Source of the DNA: GCA-2705995 sp965661625
GTDB lineage: Bacteria > Bacteroidota > Bacteroidia > Flavobacteriales_G > Salibacteraceae
NCBI GenBank assembly: GCA_965661625.1
Contig: CBFIEM010000006.1
Coordinates: forward strand, 102,376 to 166,375
Direction: 5' to 3'
Length of the DNA: 64,000 bases
Part shown: one piece after another, positions 53,724-63,326 of the stretch
Position numbering within the stretch: the first letter of the stretch is position 1
Layout: every line of letters starts with the position of its first letter
The notes under the pieces: generated by a model
Databases searched by the model: none
Told to the model about the DNA's origin: nothing
What the model saw: only the letters and a program-made list of their open reading frames with translations
Position numbers and translations under genes: made by a program

Positions 53724-55976
53724 GTGCAAGACCTCCTAAGTATAGCAGCTCAATACGTTAATTCCACCGGTAAGCATGTTTTCCTAACGGGTAAGGCAGG
53801 TACGGGAAAAACTACTTTTGTCCAATCGCTTGCAGCGCGAACGCACAAACGGACAGCAATAGTAGCTCCAACTGGAATCGCTGCGCTCAATGCTGGAGGC
53901 GTTACCATTCATTCGCAATTCTTATTGCCTTTTGGCAGCTTTGCACCATCCAACACGTTCGAAGCTATGTTACCGGGCACGGTAGTGCACGATCGCAGCA
54001 CCATGGCAAGAAGGCATCCGTTAAATGCGGCTCGTAAAAAAGTATTGCGTGAAATTGAACTGCTCATTGTTGATGAGGTTAGTATGGTTCGAGCAGATAT
54101 TTTAGATGCCATTGATTACCGCTTGAGGAGTGCTCGCAGGAATTTCAACACACCTTTTGGAGGAGTTCAGCTGTTATTGGTGGGTGACTTATTTCAGCTT
54201 CCTCCTGTTGTTAAAGATGCTGAATTACAAGCTTTGAAGCCTTTTTATAGCTCACTTTTTTTCTTTCAATCCCATGCTCTTATCGCGGCTGGATATGTTC
54301 ATGTTGAACTGGATAAGATATTCCGACAGTCAGACGAAACATTTATTGGGTTACTCAACCAGTTGCGTGAAAACAACCTCACGGAGCAGGGACTAAACAT
54401 ACTCAATTCACATTACCAAGAAGAGGCTAATTCCGATGCGATTACCCTAACCACCCATAACCGTCAGGCCGATGAAATTAATCAAGTTCGTTTGGACGGC
54501 ATTCGGTCTGCCTCCCGAGCTTATGAAGCAGAAGTTCATGGCGATTTTCCAGAGTCCATGTATCCCATGCCACAAACACTAGTGCTCAAAGAAGGAGCCC
54601 GTGTGATGTTTGTTAAGAACGACAGTCAAGGAGGAAGGTACTATAACGGTAAATTGGCAGAAGTGCTGCACCTTGAAAAGGATCAAGTTACAGTGAGAAT
54701 GGACGGAGAAGAGGAGCCCTTCAAGTTGGGTAGGGTTACCTGGGAGAATATTAAGTATGAGGTTGATGATGACTCTAAAGCACTGCAGGAGTCAGCAGTA
54801 GGTCAGTTCATCCACTTTCCCCTAAAATTAGCCTGGGCAATAACTGTTCACAAGAGCCAAGGACTCACCTTTGATAAAGCTGTTATTGATGTGGGAAGAG
54901 CGTTTGCTCCTGGGCAAGTTTATGTGGCCCTTTCTCGCTTGCGCTCGCTTGATGGATTAATTTTACGGACTAAGATTGCTCAAAGTGCTATCTCCAATGA
55001 TTCGGATGTGGTTATGTTTAGCCAGTCTAAACCCCACGCAGCTCAGCTCGCCGATGATTTACCTGGAGCAAGGTTGGAGTATTTACACACCATTATTACA
55101 CAAAGCTTTGAGCTAGAGGCGATTATTTATCAGCTTAAACGAATTTTGGAAAAGGAATCAAACAAGGCTGCTTTTGAGCAAGATGAAATGCAAAAGGCGT
55201 TACCAGTATTGCTTGAAGAAGTAATTGCGAATGAAAAATATGCCGCGGCATTTTGCAGACAATCTGAACAATTAATTCACGCAAACGACAGCAAAAAATT
55301 GCTAGAACGAGCGCAGAAGGCAGGAGATTATTTTGCCAATGTGTTGCAGGGCTGGACTGCCCATTTATTGCTCCAAATGGGACGTGCCGAAAGGCTTTCT
55401 GGAACAAAAGGCTACCTCAACAACCTCAATGAACTGGATCAGTTACTCACGGTAAAATGGCGTGCTGTAATGTACGCTCCCATTGCTGCAAATGCCTTGT
55501 TGGCAAATAAAGACTTACCTAATGTTAATGATGTAAGGACAGAGGTGCTTGAACTTCGTAAACGCATCAAGCTTCAGGTGAGTAAAATGCTTTCTGATGA
55601 GAAGTCAGCTACTTCTTCAAAATCAGGAAGAGTCCGCAAAGCCAAATCGAAAACAAAGAAAGAGCTCTCAGAAACCTACCTCACAACATTGGGGCTTTTA
55701 AATGGAGGTTTTAGCCTCAGTCAGATCGCCAAAGAACGCGAAATGGGAGTCTCAACAATTGAAGGGCATATTGCCAAGCTAGTTCAAGTCGGAAAACTGG
55801 ACCCTACAATGTATATCTCTGATCATGTAGCCGAAGAGGTTGCTCATCACCTAACTCGTGATGAAAACCTTACCCTTAAAGCATTGCGCGATCTAACAGA
55901 ACAGGCGTATACGTATTTCGAAATTAAAGTAGCTCGTGCCCTGTTCGACCAAAATCAAGATGGGCATAATAATTGA
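53724..55976 (+). CDS. PIF1-like superfamily 1 helicase with C-terminal helix-turn-helix
   Basis: A 750-residue helicase. The PIF1/RecD-type core (about 1-440) has Walker A T-G-K-A-G-T-G-K-T-T, A-P-T-G-I-A-A-L-N-A-G-G, Walker B L-L-I-V-D-E-V-S-M, and the late motif A-I-T-V-H-K-S-Q-G-L-T-F with Y-V-A-L-S-R. The C-terminal region carries a basic Ser/Lys linker (about 630-650) and a helix-turn-helix (T-L-G-L-L-N-G-G-F-S-L-S-Q-I-A) of the kind found in RecQ C-termini (HTH_40). The start is GTG 53724. Bacteroidota PIF1-like helicases are thought to resolve G-quadruplexes and forks. Confidence 0.92.
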   Translation: MQDLLSIAAQYVNSTGKHVFLTGKAGTGKTTFVQSLAARTHKRTAIVAPTGIAALNAGGVTIHSQFLLPFGSFAPSNTFEAMLPGTVVHDRSTMARRHPLNAARKKVLREIELLIVDEVSMVRADILDAIDYRLRSARRNFNTPFGGVQLLLVGDLFQLPPVVKDAELQALKPFYSSLFFFQSHALIAAGYVHVELDKIFRQSDETFIGLLNQLRENNLTEQGLNILNSHYQEEANSDAITLTTHNRQADEINQVRLDGIRSASRAYEAEVHGDFPESMYPMPQTLVLKEGARVMFVKNDSQGGRYYNGKLAEVLHLEKDQVTVRMDGEEEPFKLGRVTWENIKYEVDDDSKALQESAVGQFIHFPLKLAWAITVHKSQGLTFDKAVIDVGRAFAPGQVYVALSRLRSLDGLILRTKIAQSAISNDSDVVMFSQSKPHAAQLADDLPGARLEYLHTIITQSFELEAIIYQLKRILEKESNKAAFEQDEMQKALPVLLEEVIANEKYAAAFCRQSEQLIHANDSKKLLERAQKAGDYFANVLQGWTAHLLLQMGRAERLSGTKGYLNNLNELDQLLTVKWRAVMYAPIAANALLANKDLPNVNDVRTEVLELRKRIKLQVSKMLSDEKSATSSKSGRVRKAKSKTKKELSETYLTTLGLLNGGFSLSQIAKEREMGVSTIEGHIAKLVQVGKLDPTMYISDHVAEEVAHHLTRDENLTLKALRDLTEQAYTYFEIKVARALFDQNQDGHNN

Positions 55977-55988
55977 TTCAAGCCGAGC

Positions 55989-56954
55989 GTGAAACGCTTA
56001 CTCTTACTTCTTTTTCTTTTTCCCTTACTAAAAGGTGCTCGTGCAGATGAGGCATTACTCATTGTTGGAGAGCATATTATCAAAAGTGAAGCAATTGTCC
56101 TCGCTAAAAGGCGTCATTCATCACCTGAATTTCTGCAAATGGAACTGATTGATGTGTGGCGAAACACTACGACTGCTAAGTTAGAAACGGGATACCTAGT
56201 GCCTGTAATCAATAGGCATTATGGCGCTTGTATGTCTCCTGTAAATATGGATAAGCTAGATACCGTTGTGTTATTTCTAAAAAAATGGAAGGACAATTGG
56301 GATGTGGTAAGGACATCGGTATTGCCAGAACAGCGAAATGGGAAAATCATGTGGGATTGGCGCGTGGCCTCCTATGAAGCGACTCCAAAAGAGTGGAGGT
56401 CAGCTATTATGGGAATGCAAGAAGATTGGCACCTGATTAACGGCCGCGTAATGCCTAAGTTACTTTGTTCGGAGGCAGCCTCACGCAGTCATGGTGATTT
56501 TTCGAAGTGGCATTTTACATACAAATGGAAGTGTTTGTTTAAATCAGCGTTTGAGAACCTAAAAGTTAATGAACAACGGTTGACGGCATCTGAGTTAGGT
56601 CGATTAAATGGCAATCATCAAAGCGAACGTATTGTAGTTTTTCCTGAGGAGAGAGCCGTTTTTCAAGGAGATTTTCAAGCATTTCAGGAGCTTTTATACG
56701 ATAGTCTGAAAATACTTTTTCCAGACTTCATGAAAAACATCCCAGTCATTCGGAATGGAATATTTAAGGCTACGATCACAACAACAGGAATCGTTAGTGA
56801 AGTTGAAGTAGAAAAGTCTGTACATCCGAGGTTGGATGGCTTTATAAGCACTTTCCTTAAGCGTGAAACAAGTTGGAATCCTGCTAAAGATGCTGGTAAT
56901 GATGTAATTTCCATGATTTTAATTCCTATAAGGTTAGATCCACATCGTGAATAA
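55989..56954 (+). CDS. Secreted hypothetical protein with a TonB-C-like end
   Basis: A 321-residue exported protein (signal peptide about 1-18). The N-terminal part (about 20-150) is a beta-rich domain containing Y-G-A-C-M-S-P. The middle is helical. The C-terminal 70 residues follow the TonB C-terminal pattern: a strand F-K-A-T-I-T-T-T-G-I-V-S-E-V-E-V-E-K-S (split), then L-D, a helix, W-x-P-A, G-N-D-V and a final I-x-L-I-P-I. Such TonB-C-like tails occur without a TonB transmembrane part in many Bacteroidota periplasmic proteins. It starts 12 bases after the helicase gene; function unknown. Confidence 0.75.
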   Translation: MKRLLLLLFLFPLLKGARADEALLIVGEHIIKSEAIVLAKRRHSSPEFLQMELIDVWRNTTTAKLETGYLVPVINRHYGACMSPVNMDKLDTVVLFLKKWKDNWDVVRTSVLPEQRNGKIMWDWRVASYEATPKEWRSAIMGMQEDWHLINGRVMPKLLCSEAASRSHGDFSKWHFTYKWKCLFKSAFENLKVNEQRLTASELGRLNGNHQSERIVVFPEERAVFQGDFQAFQELLYDSLKILFPDFMKNIPVIRNGIFKATITTTGIVSEVEVEKSVHPRLDGFISTFLKRETSWNPAKDAGNDVISMILIPIRLDPHRE

Positions 56955-57017
56955 CGTGTAATAAATTTGTACATCATTCGTTAACCGAACGATTCTAAAA
57001 CCTTAAAAATAAAAACC

Positions 57018-57458
57018 ATGAAACCTGATTTTTTTGTTTTTATCGCTGTAGTCGTTTTTTTCACATCCTGTCAAAAAGACTCCGATAGCTCAACAGGTAG
57101 TTCACCAACTCCTTCCGAGCTTACCTACGAATTGCCCGTTAATTCTACCATAGAAGAAGATCGCGCTGAAGTTGATTCCTTATTTGCTCATGCAGAACAG
57201 TTGAAATCGGGGATCGCATGTGAAGCAGCGAATTCATTTGACTACGTAGGCTATGGGAGTAAACCTTGTGGCGGTCCTTGGGGATATGTTAGTTACCCAA
57301 AATCCATCGAGTTGCAGTTTATAGCTGCTATAAATTTGCACAAAGCAGCTGAACATGCCTTCAATGTAAAGTGGGAAGCTATTTCGGATTGCGCACTGGC
57401 AAGAAGCCCAACTGGAATTCGATGTGAAGATAATGAAGCAGTACTGGTGTTCGAATAG
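57018..57458 (+). CDS. Lipoprotein of unknown function
   Basis: A 146-residue protein with a lipoprotein signal, lipobox V-F-F-T-S-C at about 13-18, followed by a Ser/Thr/Asp-rich tether. The domain has four cysteines in C-E-A and K-P-C-G-G-P, D-C-A and R-C-E-D contexts, which probably form two disulfides. No family is recognised. A strong terminator follows at 57484-57509. Confidence 0.8.
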   Translation: MKPDFFVFIAVVVFFTSCQKDSDSSTGSSPTPSELTYELPVNSTIEEDRAEVDSLFAHAEQLKSGIACEAANSFDYVGYGSKPCGGPWGYVSYPKSIELQFIAAINLHKAAEHAFNVKWEAISDCALARSPTGIRCEDNEAVLVFE

Positions 57459-57483
57459 CAACCGTGTATTGAAAAGATAAGGT

Positions 57484-57509
57484 AAGGCGTACGGGTGTAC
57501 GCCTTTTTT
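57484..57509 (+). terminator. Intrinsic terminator after the lipoprotein gene
   Basis: A 9-bp stem (AAGGCGTAC at 57484-57492 with GTACGCCTT at 57497-57505, loop GGGT) is followed by T residues through 57509. Confidence 0.88.
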
Positions 57510-57546
57510 GTTTTGTCAAAAGCCATACAGACTTGATGTTATCAAC

Positions 57547-57554
57547 TAATTTTG
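57547..57554 (+). promoter_or_regulatory. -7 promoter element before the MBL-fold gene
   Basis: TAATTTTG is an exact TAnnTTTG match 16 bases before the ATG at 57571. No -33 TTG at standard spacing. Confidence 0.4.
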
Positions 57555-57570
57555 ATGGAATTAAACTGGT

Positions 57571-58683
57571 ATGCGTAATTTTTGGATAGGATTATTTAAA
57601 TGGGTTATTGGGGTGGTGCTATGCGCTGCGCTATTAATTTCGGGTTTTGTTTACTGGGCCCCTCAGTTTGGGTCCTCGCCTCAAGGAGAGTTTCTATCGC
57701 GAATATCAGCTTCAATTCACTATAAGGATGGTGAGTTTGTCAACCTAATTCCAACAACCGTTGGCTCGTTTTCTGACATGTTAAAAACAATCCCAGATTT
57801 CATTAATGCAGAAGATGGTTCTCCAAAAACTCCACTGCCTACAGCGTTTAATGGAGAAAGATTGGCTCATTCGGATTCAGTTGCTTTAGCAATGTGGTAT
57901 GGGCACTCATCATTTGCTCTAAAAATTGATGGTAAGCGCATTTTAATTGATCCAGTTTTTGGTCCTGCTCCTTCTCCCATTCCATTTATGGATAGCCGTT
58001 TTTTGAATGAGCAACCAATTCCAGATGACGCTACAGCGCATACAGATGTAGTTGTTATCTCCCACGACCATTATGATCACTTAGATTATCCAACTATTTT
58101 ACGTTTAGCCAAAGGCAACGCGATATTTTATACCCCACTGGGAGTTGGGGCTCACCTCAGGCACTGGGGCATTCCACAAACGCGAATTGTTGAGCTAGAC
58201 TGGTGGGGACAAGCTGAATTCGGATCCCTGAGGCTTACCGCATGTCCATCACTGCACTTTTCGGGTAGAGCAATAACAGATCGCAATGCTACTCAATGGG
58301 CCAGTTGGGTTATTGAAGGAGCTCATCAGAATATTTACTTTAGCGGCGATGGAGGTTATGGCCCGCATTTTAAGCAGATTGGCGAACGCTTTGGACCATT
58401 CGACCTAGCGTTGATGGAGTGTGGTCAATATAACGATGCCTGGAAGACGATTCACATGAATCCTGAAGAAACCGTACAAGCAGGAATTGATGCTCGAGGG
58501 AAAACGATTATGCCTATTCATTGGGGTGCTTTTCAACTTTCAGTACACAGTTGGAAAGAGCCTATTGAACGTTTTGTTAAAGCGGCAAAAAGATCAAATG
58601 TGCCCTACATTCATCCCATTATTGGAGAGTCAATCCCCGTTGGTTTTGCGCCAAAAAAAGAGGAATGGTGGGTTCAGATTTAA
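57571..58683 (+). CDS. Membrane-anchored MBL-fold metallo-hydrolase
   Basis: A 370-residue protein with an N-terminal membrane anchor (about 5-28) and a metallo-beta-lactamase fold of the NAPE-PLD/UlaG-like type. Metal ligands are visible as S-H-D-H-Y-D-H-L-D, with G-H-S-S-F and I-D-P-V-F-G upstream, L-H-F-S-G-R downstream, F-S-G-D-G-G-Y and P-I-H-W-G-A near the end. Relatives hydrolyse N-acyl phospholipids or phosphodiesters; the substrate here is not known. The next gene starts after 20 bases. Confidence 0.88.
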   Translation: MRNFWIGLFKWVIGVVLCAALLISGFVYWAPQFGSSPQGEFLSRISASIHYKDGEFVNLIPTTVGSFSDMLKTIPDFINAEDGSPKTPLPTAFNGERLAHSDSVALAMWYGHSSFALKIDGKRILIDPVFGPAPSPIPFMDSRFLNEQPIPDDATAHTDVVVISHDHYDHLDYPTILRLAKGNAIFYTPLGVGAHLRHWGIPQTRIVELDWWGQAEFGSLRLTACPSLHFSGRAITDRNATQWASWVIEGAHQNIYFSGDGGYGPHFKQIGERFGPFDLALMECGQYNDAWKTIHMNPEETVQAGIDARGKTIMPIHWGAFQLSVHSWKEPIERFVKAAKRSNVPYIHPIIGESIPVGFAPKKEEWWVQI

Positions 58684-58703
58684 TGATTTAAGAAGTAAAA
58701 GCT

Positions 58704-59372
58704 ATGCGTGTTATTATTACTGGAGCATCAGGAATGGTAGGTAAAGGAGTCTTGTTAGAATGCCTCCAAGATGAAGCTATTGAAAACGTATGTTGTATCG
58801 TTAGAAGACCTCTCGGAATCAACCACCCTAAGCTATCAGAATTAATTCATCCAGATTTCAGTTCATTTAACGAGGTTGCGGGTGAGCTCAAAGGATTTGA
58901 CGCAGCCTACCTTTGCATGGGGGTGAGCTCGGCAGGAATGCGTGAGGACGAATTCCATGAAAAAACCTATGGTTTTACGCTTGCACTAGCTGAGGTGTTG
59001 AAAGCGCAGAATGATCAACTAACCTGCACCTATGTATCAGGTGTTGGCACAGATAGCTCCGAGAAAGGTCGTGTTATGTGGGCTAGGGTAAAAGGTAAAA
59101 CAGAGAATGACTTACTCAAATTGGGATTTAAGCAGGCCTTTATGTTTCGTCCTGGTGCTATTATTCCAGAAAATGGCATTAAGTCACGGACTAAAATGTA
59201 TCAGTTTTTCTACGACTACTTTTTGTGGGTAATTCATATCATGAAATGGTTGCGCCCATCTGCTATTATAACGACCACACAAATTGGAAAAGCTATGATC
59301 AATGTGTCAAAACAGGGTTTTCGTAAACCCATATTAGAACCAGCACAGATTATAGAATCAGCTGAAATGTAA
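58704..59372 (+). CDS. NAD(P)-binding Rossmann-fold protein, epimerase-like
   Basis: A 222-residue atypical SDR-like protein. The nucleotide site is I-T-G-A-S-G-M-V-G-K-G, and later D-A-A-Y-L-C-M-G and Y-V-S-G-V-G-T-D fit the NAD(P)H-binding family that includes small quinone or sugar reductases. The Y-x-x-x-K catalytic pair of classical SDRs is not evident. It follows the MBL gene by 20 bases and is convergent with the WG-repeat gene (5 bases between stops). Confidence 0.82.
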   Translation: MRVIITGASGMVGKGVLLECLQDEAIENVCCIVRRPLGINHPKLSELIHPDFSSFNEVAGELKGFDAAYLCMGVSSAGMREDEFHEKTYGFTLALAEVLKAQNDQLTCTYVSGVGTDSSEKGRVMWARVKGKTENDLLKLGFKQAFMFRPGAIIPENGIKSRTKMYQFFYDYFLWVIHIMKWLRPSAIITTTQIGKAMINVSKQGFRKPILEPAQIIESAEM

Positions 59373-59377
59373 TCGTC

Positions 59378-61528
59378 TTAATCTGCACTATTGAATAGTT
59401 GTTTGCGGTAATAATCAAGCTGTTCGTTAGGGTTGCTTTGATTTAATAGTTGCGTTAGTGAGGGGTCTACCTCCAAAAGTTGGAGCTTGTCCAGCCAGTA
59501 GCAATACCAGCTTTCGCCTTGTTTTAGAAATACTTTCTGGTGCTGAGATCCATGGGTGTAGTCAACTCGAAACTTTTCAAAAGTAAACGGTGCAATTTCT
59601 TTTCCTTGAAAAGAAATTAAACCAAACTGGTTATTCTTTTTTGCGATAAACGCAACCTGATTTCTAAGTGGTATCGCATAAAGCGTATCTAAGGTTGGCG
59701 GGTAAAGTTGCTTTGGTTGATAGTGCGATGCATGGTTGAACTGGTACAACCCCATGCCCTTGCCCAATTTAACCGTATACACCCTGGAGTTAATCCGTTC
59801 AATACGATTGAATTTAAAGTCGGTAAAAACCTCCAGCGTATCATCCTGAACAATGGCAAGTTCTTTTTCACCATCCGATTCACAAATAAAGAGTCTCCCC
59901 TGATTGGGTATTGCTTTTATGGAGCTATAACATTTTGAGCTGAGCTGATCGCCGTTTTCAGCTATTAACTGGAAACCGACTGTCGTTTTACGTCCAAAGA
60001 TTGCACGATTGTCTCCCGTGAACCCAACCTCAATCAGTGAATCTTTTGTAGGAGCAATTAATTCATTTCCCGCAAGGTCGTAAACCCCAGAAATGGCTCC
60101 TTGCTTATAAAAGAAAGAAGTGTAATATCGGCGAAAGTAAGTGAGGTTTTCAGGAAGTGGTTTTTTAAATTCAGCATTGTAAAGCGTTGTTCCTGCTTCA
60201 TTCTTGCAGGAGTAGAATTCCCCAACCTTAGTGATGTTAGTGTAAATCGGTTTTATTTTCAACGCTCCAAATCCGTCAATTAACCCATAATTTTTTCCTT
60301 GTTGTATGATTAAATAAGGGCCATTATAGTGACTAAAGGGTGCAATAGAAGTGATACCCTCTATTCGAATTCGTTTCCCATCAAGACTGAAAAGATCAAA
60401 CTCCGTTTCTTTCCGGCAAACCCATATGTTCATGCGCTGCTGAATTTGGGTATAATGAAGTGGAATAATACGCTTATGGTTGTGATCCACAACTCCAAAC
60501 TCAGTCCCGTTTTCACTTGCAATAAAATAAGCCTGGTCTTTAGTGTTGGATTGGGTTGAGCCAATAGCTTGTCCAACCCTCGAATAGGTAGGTTGAATAA
60601 CCCAGGTACCATTCGTATCAAGAACCCCCATTTTCCCTTTCGTGGAGACCGTAATGTAACCGCCGCTTAGTGCATGTACGGAACCTTGTTGTAAATGTGA
60701 AATCTGGTATCCAGTTGACGTGTATATATCTAAGTCGCTATTGAAATAGCAAGCGAGCAAAGGGTTTTTGCCATACTTATAAGAAACGATTTGGGTGTAT
60801 TCGTGATCAATTATGTGTTCACCCTTAATCGAGGTTACGCCGCAGAATTGATTGATGTATGTTTTGAAGATGTTGTCGGTTCCCTGTAAATGCTCTACCC
60901 GTTCAAACTTTGCTTCTGTGAGGTGCTCTTGAGTTGCTGGATTTAGGACACCATAACGAAGTGTGTTTTTGTCTTGATAAACGGGCAGCGCCCGCCTCAT
61001 AGGAATCATACCATATGTGGGTTGAATCATTGCTAGTTCACGCAATGTGAACCCAGATGCTTGTTGCCATGCTATTAATTCGGCATCTTTTATTTCAAGT
61101 AATTCGGCATATTCATAACTTTCATTGATACGCTGGGCTGCGGCGAGTCCAGCTGTACATGCCATTAAATGACCTACGGCGCACAAGGTCCCCTGATTGT
61201 CAATAAACCGAGGTTTACGAGTTGCAAAAGCTAAGGAATGTTTGGGGTAAGAACCAGAATCAACATAGGCCTGTAATTGCTTGATCCCGGCTTCACGTGC
61301 AATGGGATTAATGGTTTTAGGAGTTACGCGAAGCAGTGAGTCAATTACGAACGTTAAATGGACAAAAATGCGTTGATGCTCCGAAGCGCGCTCGATTGGA
61401 ATATGTGGGTTTTGCCTCTCCCAACTCAAGTCACCTATAATGGCATTTATGGGGTAAACAGTTGCATAAGAAGTAATGCCTGAAGTACAACAGAGCATTA
61501 ATATCAGAAATAGCTTAATACGTTTCAT
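59378..61528 (-). CDS. Secreted WG-repeat protein with a CAVGHLM domain
   Basis: A 716-residue exported protein starting at ATG 61528 (signal peptide about 1-22; 31 open codons upstream overlap the next gene and are not used). Residues about 25-180 form a domain with the conserved phrase N-Q-G-T-L-C-A-V-G-H-L-M, seen in other secreted bacterial proteins of unknown function. Six or seven degenerate WG-type repeats follow, each with G-V/L-x-D/S-x-x-G-x-x-I-x-P (for example G-V-L-D-T-N-G-T-W-V-I-Q-P and G-L-I-D-G-F-G-A-L-K-I-K-P). WG repeats fold as beta structures and probably mediate binding. No T9SS domain is present at the end. Confidence 0.82.
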   Translation of the reverse strand: MKRIKLFLILMLCCTSGITSYATVYPINAIIGDLSWERQNPHIPIERASEHQRIFVHLTFVIDSLLRVTPKTINPIAREAGIKQLQAYVDSGSYPKHSLAFATRKPRFIDNQGTLCAVGHLMACTAGLAAAQRINESYEYAELLEIKDAELIAWQQASGFTLRELAMIQPTYGMIPMRRALPVYQDKNTLRYGVLNPATQEHLTEAKFERVEHLQGTDNIFKTYINQFCGVTSIKGEHIIDHEYTQIVSYKYGKNPLLACYFNSDLDIYTSTGYQISHLQQGSVHALSGGYITVSTKGKMGVLDTNGTWVIQPTYSRVGQAIGSTQSNTKDQAYFIASENGTEFGVVDHNHKRIIPLHYTQIQQRMNIWVCRKETEFDLFSLDGKRIRIEGITSIAPFSHYNGPYLIIQQGKNYGLIDGFGALKIKPIYTNITKVGEFYSCKNEAGTTLYNAEFKKPLPENLTYFRRYYTSFFYKQGAISGVYDLAGNELIAPTKDSLIEVGFTGDNRAIFGRKTTVGFQLIAENGDQLSSKCYSSIKAIPNQGRLFICESDGEKELAIVQDDTLEVFTDFKFNRIERINSRVYTVKLGKGMGLYQFNHASHYQPKQLYPPTLDTLYAIPLRNQVAFIAKKNNQFGLISFQGKEIAPFTFEKFRVDYTHGSQHQKVFLKQGESWYCYWLDKLQLLEVDPSLTQLLNQSNPNEQLDYYRKQLFNSAD

Positions 61529-61602
61529 ATTACCAAGGATGCTCGGAAAAGTGTGATTCCATAAGAAGTCAGTAAAAAATTGGCTTATCGCAGTGTGCTG
61601 AC

Positions 61603-63198
61603 TTAAAACTCTCGATACCAATGTGGATTTGATGGATCTTTAAAAAGCTTTAAAGTATGGTTTAGGTTTCCGCTCAACAAATAAGCATGCGCTTCTTCAT
61701 CAATTAACTTCCAACTGTAGCCCGGGTGATTTTTTTGAACTTGTTCAAGCCAACTGGAGTAACCCGCAATAATAATTACACGGGAGTAAGTTGCTTGGTT
61801 AACCTCCCTAAGGCGCCATATTCTACGGTCTTTTAAATCAACAATTATAGGCAACCCTGGTTGAAGCACTTCACAACCGTAAGCCATATTCCAGCGCCCT
61901 TCTAGCGGGCCTAAGCCAATAATCAACGCACTGGCATCGTGGGTTTTTGCTAAGTCGTCGAGGCGGTTACACAGGCTGCAAAGCTTTTCATTAGTTATGG
62001 CCAGGGCGTACTGATTCGATTTTTTATTGAAGTAATACATGTACTTTTCATGAGCCACAGAAAATTGCCATAGGGAAGTGACGATACTCCCACAAGTTAA
62101 CAGTGTGAGCAACGCGGAATTGACCACGCTTCGTGCAAGCAATAACAACAATACCATTGGAACTGCGAGAAACATGCGCGTGTAGGGTAAAAAGATGTTC
62201 GTTCCGCCATCGTGAACTTTGTTTAGCCCGAGGGTGTATAGTAACCCCAATAAAAAGACCGAGGAAACGGTTAGCATTAACCAGTTTTTTTGACGCATGA
62301 AACCAACAGAAATTGTCAGAATGAGGAGGATTAAAAATGCTGACTGATAATTGAGCCATGGAACAACATTTCCAATCAGCGGGTCCATCCGGCCAATTGC
62401 TTCAATCCAGCGGTCAAATGACCAGCTCATATTTATGGGTGTATGCGCTATGCGTTCTGGCTCGTTTACGTAAGGTAGTTTGATGAAATAATTCAATATA
62501 AAAGCGAACAATCCTGCAGCAGCTATACTTGCGTAAGTGATAAGTGAAGTCCAGTTTTTCACCAGCAATATGAGTCCAATTGGACCGACTAAAATCAGGG
62601 CGTTAGGGTTAGCTATGGCGCCAATTCCCATCATTATCCAACCCATAAAAAGGCTGAGCTTGCCAGGTTTAAAGAGTGGAATTAGCCCAAAAGCCGCTAG
62701 CCCTATTCCGATCATAAAACCGCGAGGCATTCCACTAATCCAGAAAAATTCAATGGGAAGGGCAATCCACATCGCACAAATCATCAAACATGCTTGCACG
62801 TTCTTGCGCCAATTAAACATCAAGAGCATGAGCAGCGGTATGTGGAAGAGAACCGTTGAAATAATAGGGAGGGCATATTGAGGGCTTAGACCCAGAGTAA
62901 CCAACGGAACTGCAAGAACAGGTTCAATTAAAGGTAAATAGTTTTGGCCGTAAAAATTTGGCTCATAATACCGTCCCTCAGCGAGGTCTTGAGTTGCGGC
63001 CCAAAGTAGATTTTGGTCAATGTCGCTATATACAAACCCATATGCAACCAACACCCAAATTGCTTTGAAGGTGGCGAGCAGTGATAGCATCACCAGCGCC
63101 TTTCGACTATTCATAAACTGGTTGAAGGAGTGCATAAAAGCTGCTGGTCTCATCGTATTCTGCATCAAGCTAATTTCTGTGCAAACATGTTCCGACAA
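61603..63198 (-). CDS. GT-C fold membrane glycosyltransferase-like protein
   Basis: A 531-residue inner-membrane protein with about eleven hydrophobic helices and a C-terminal periplasmic domain of about 130 residues. The first extracytoplasmic loop has the acidic motif Y-S-D-I-D-Q, in the position of the catalytic acidic residues of PMT/ArnT-type GT-C enzymes, followed by E-P-N-F-Y-G-Q-N-Y-L-P. It probably uses a polyprenyl-linked sugar donor. The start may be ATG 63165. The gene lies 74 bases upstream of the WG-repeat gene on the same strand. Confidence 0.75.
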   Translation of the reverse strand: MSEHVCTEISLMQNTMRPAAFMHSFNQFMNSRKALVMLSLLATFKAIWVLVAYGFVYSDIDQNLLWAATQDLAEGRYYEPNFYGQNYLPLIEPVLAVPLVTLGLSPQYALPIISTVLFHIPLLMLLMFNWRKNVQACLMICAMWIALPIEFFWISGMPRGFMIGIGLAAFGLIPLFKPGKLSLFMGWIMMGIGAIANPNALILVGPIGLILLVKNWTSLITYASIAAAGLFAFILNYFIKLPYVNEPERIAHTPINMSWSFDRWIEAIGRMDPLIGNVVPWLNYQSAFLILLILTISVGFMRQKNWLMLTVSSVFLLGLLYTLGLNKVHDGGTNIFLPYTRMFLAVPMVLLLLLARSVVNSALLTLLTCGSIVTSLWQFSVAHEKYMYYFNKKSNQYALAITNEKLCSLCNRLDDLAKTHDASALIIGLGPLEGRWNMAYGCEVLQPGLPIIVDLKDRRIWRLREVNQATYSRVIIIAGYSSWLEQVQKNHPGYSWKLIDEEAHAYLLSGNLNHTLKLFKDPSNPHWYREF

Positions 63199-63326
63199 AC
63201 ATAGCGAACCCTATCCGAATGTGAAGTACAACAAATCAGAACCCGGGCATGAATTTTACTCAGCATTTTAAATGCAGCTTATTTAGCCCAATATGCAACG
63301 TTATGACGTAAGGCGTCCGTACATAA

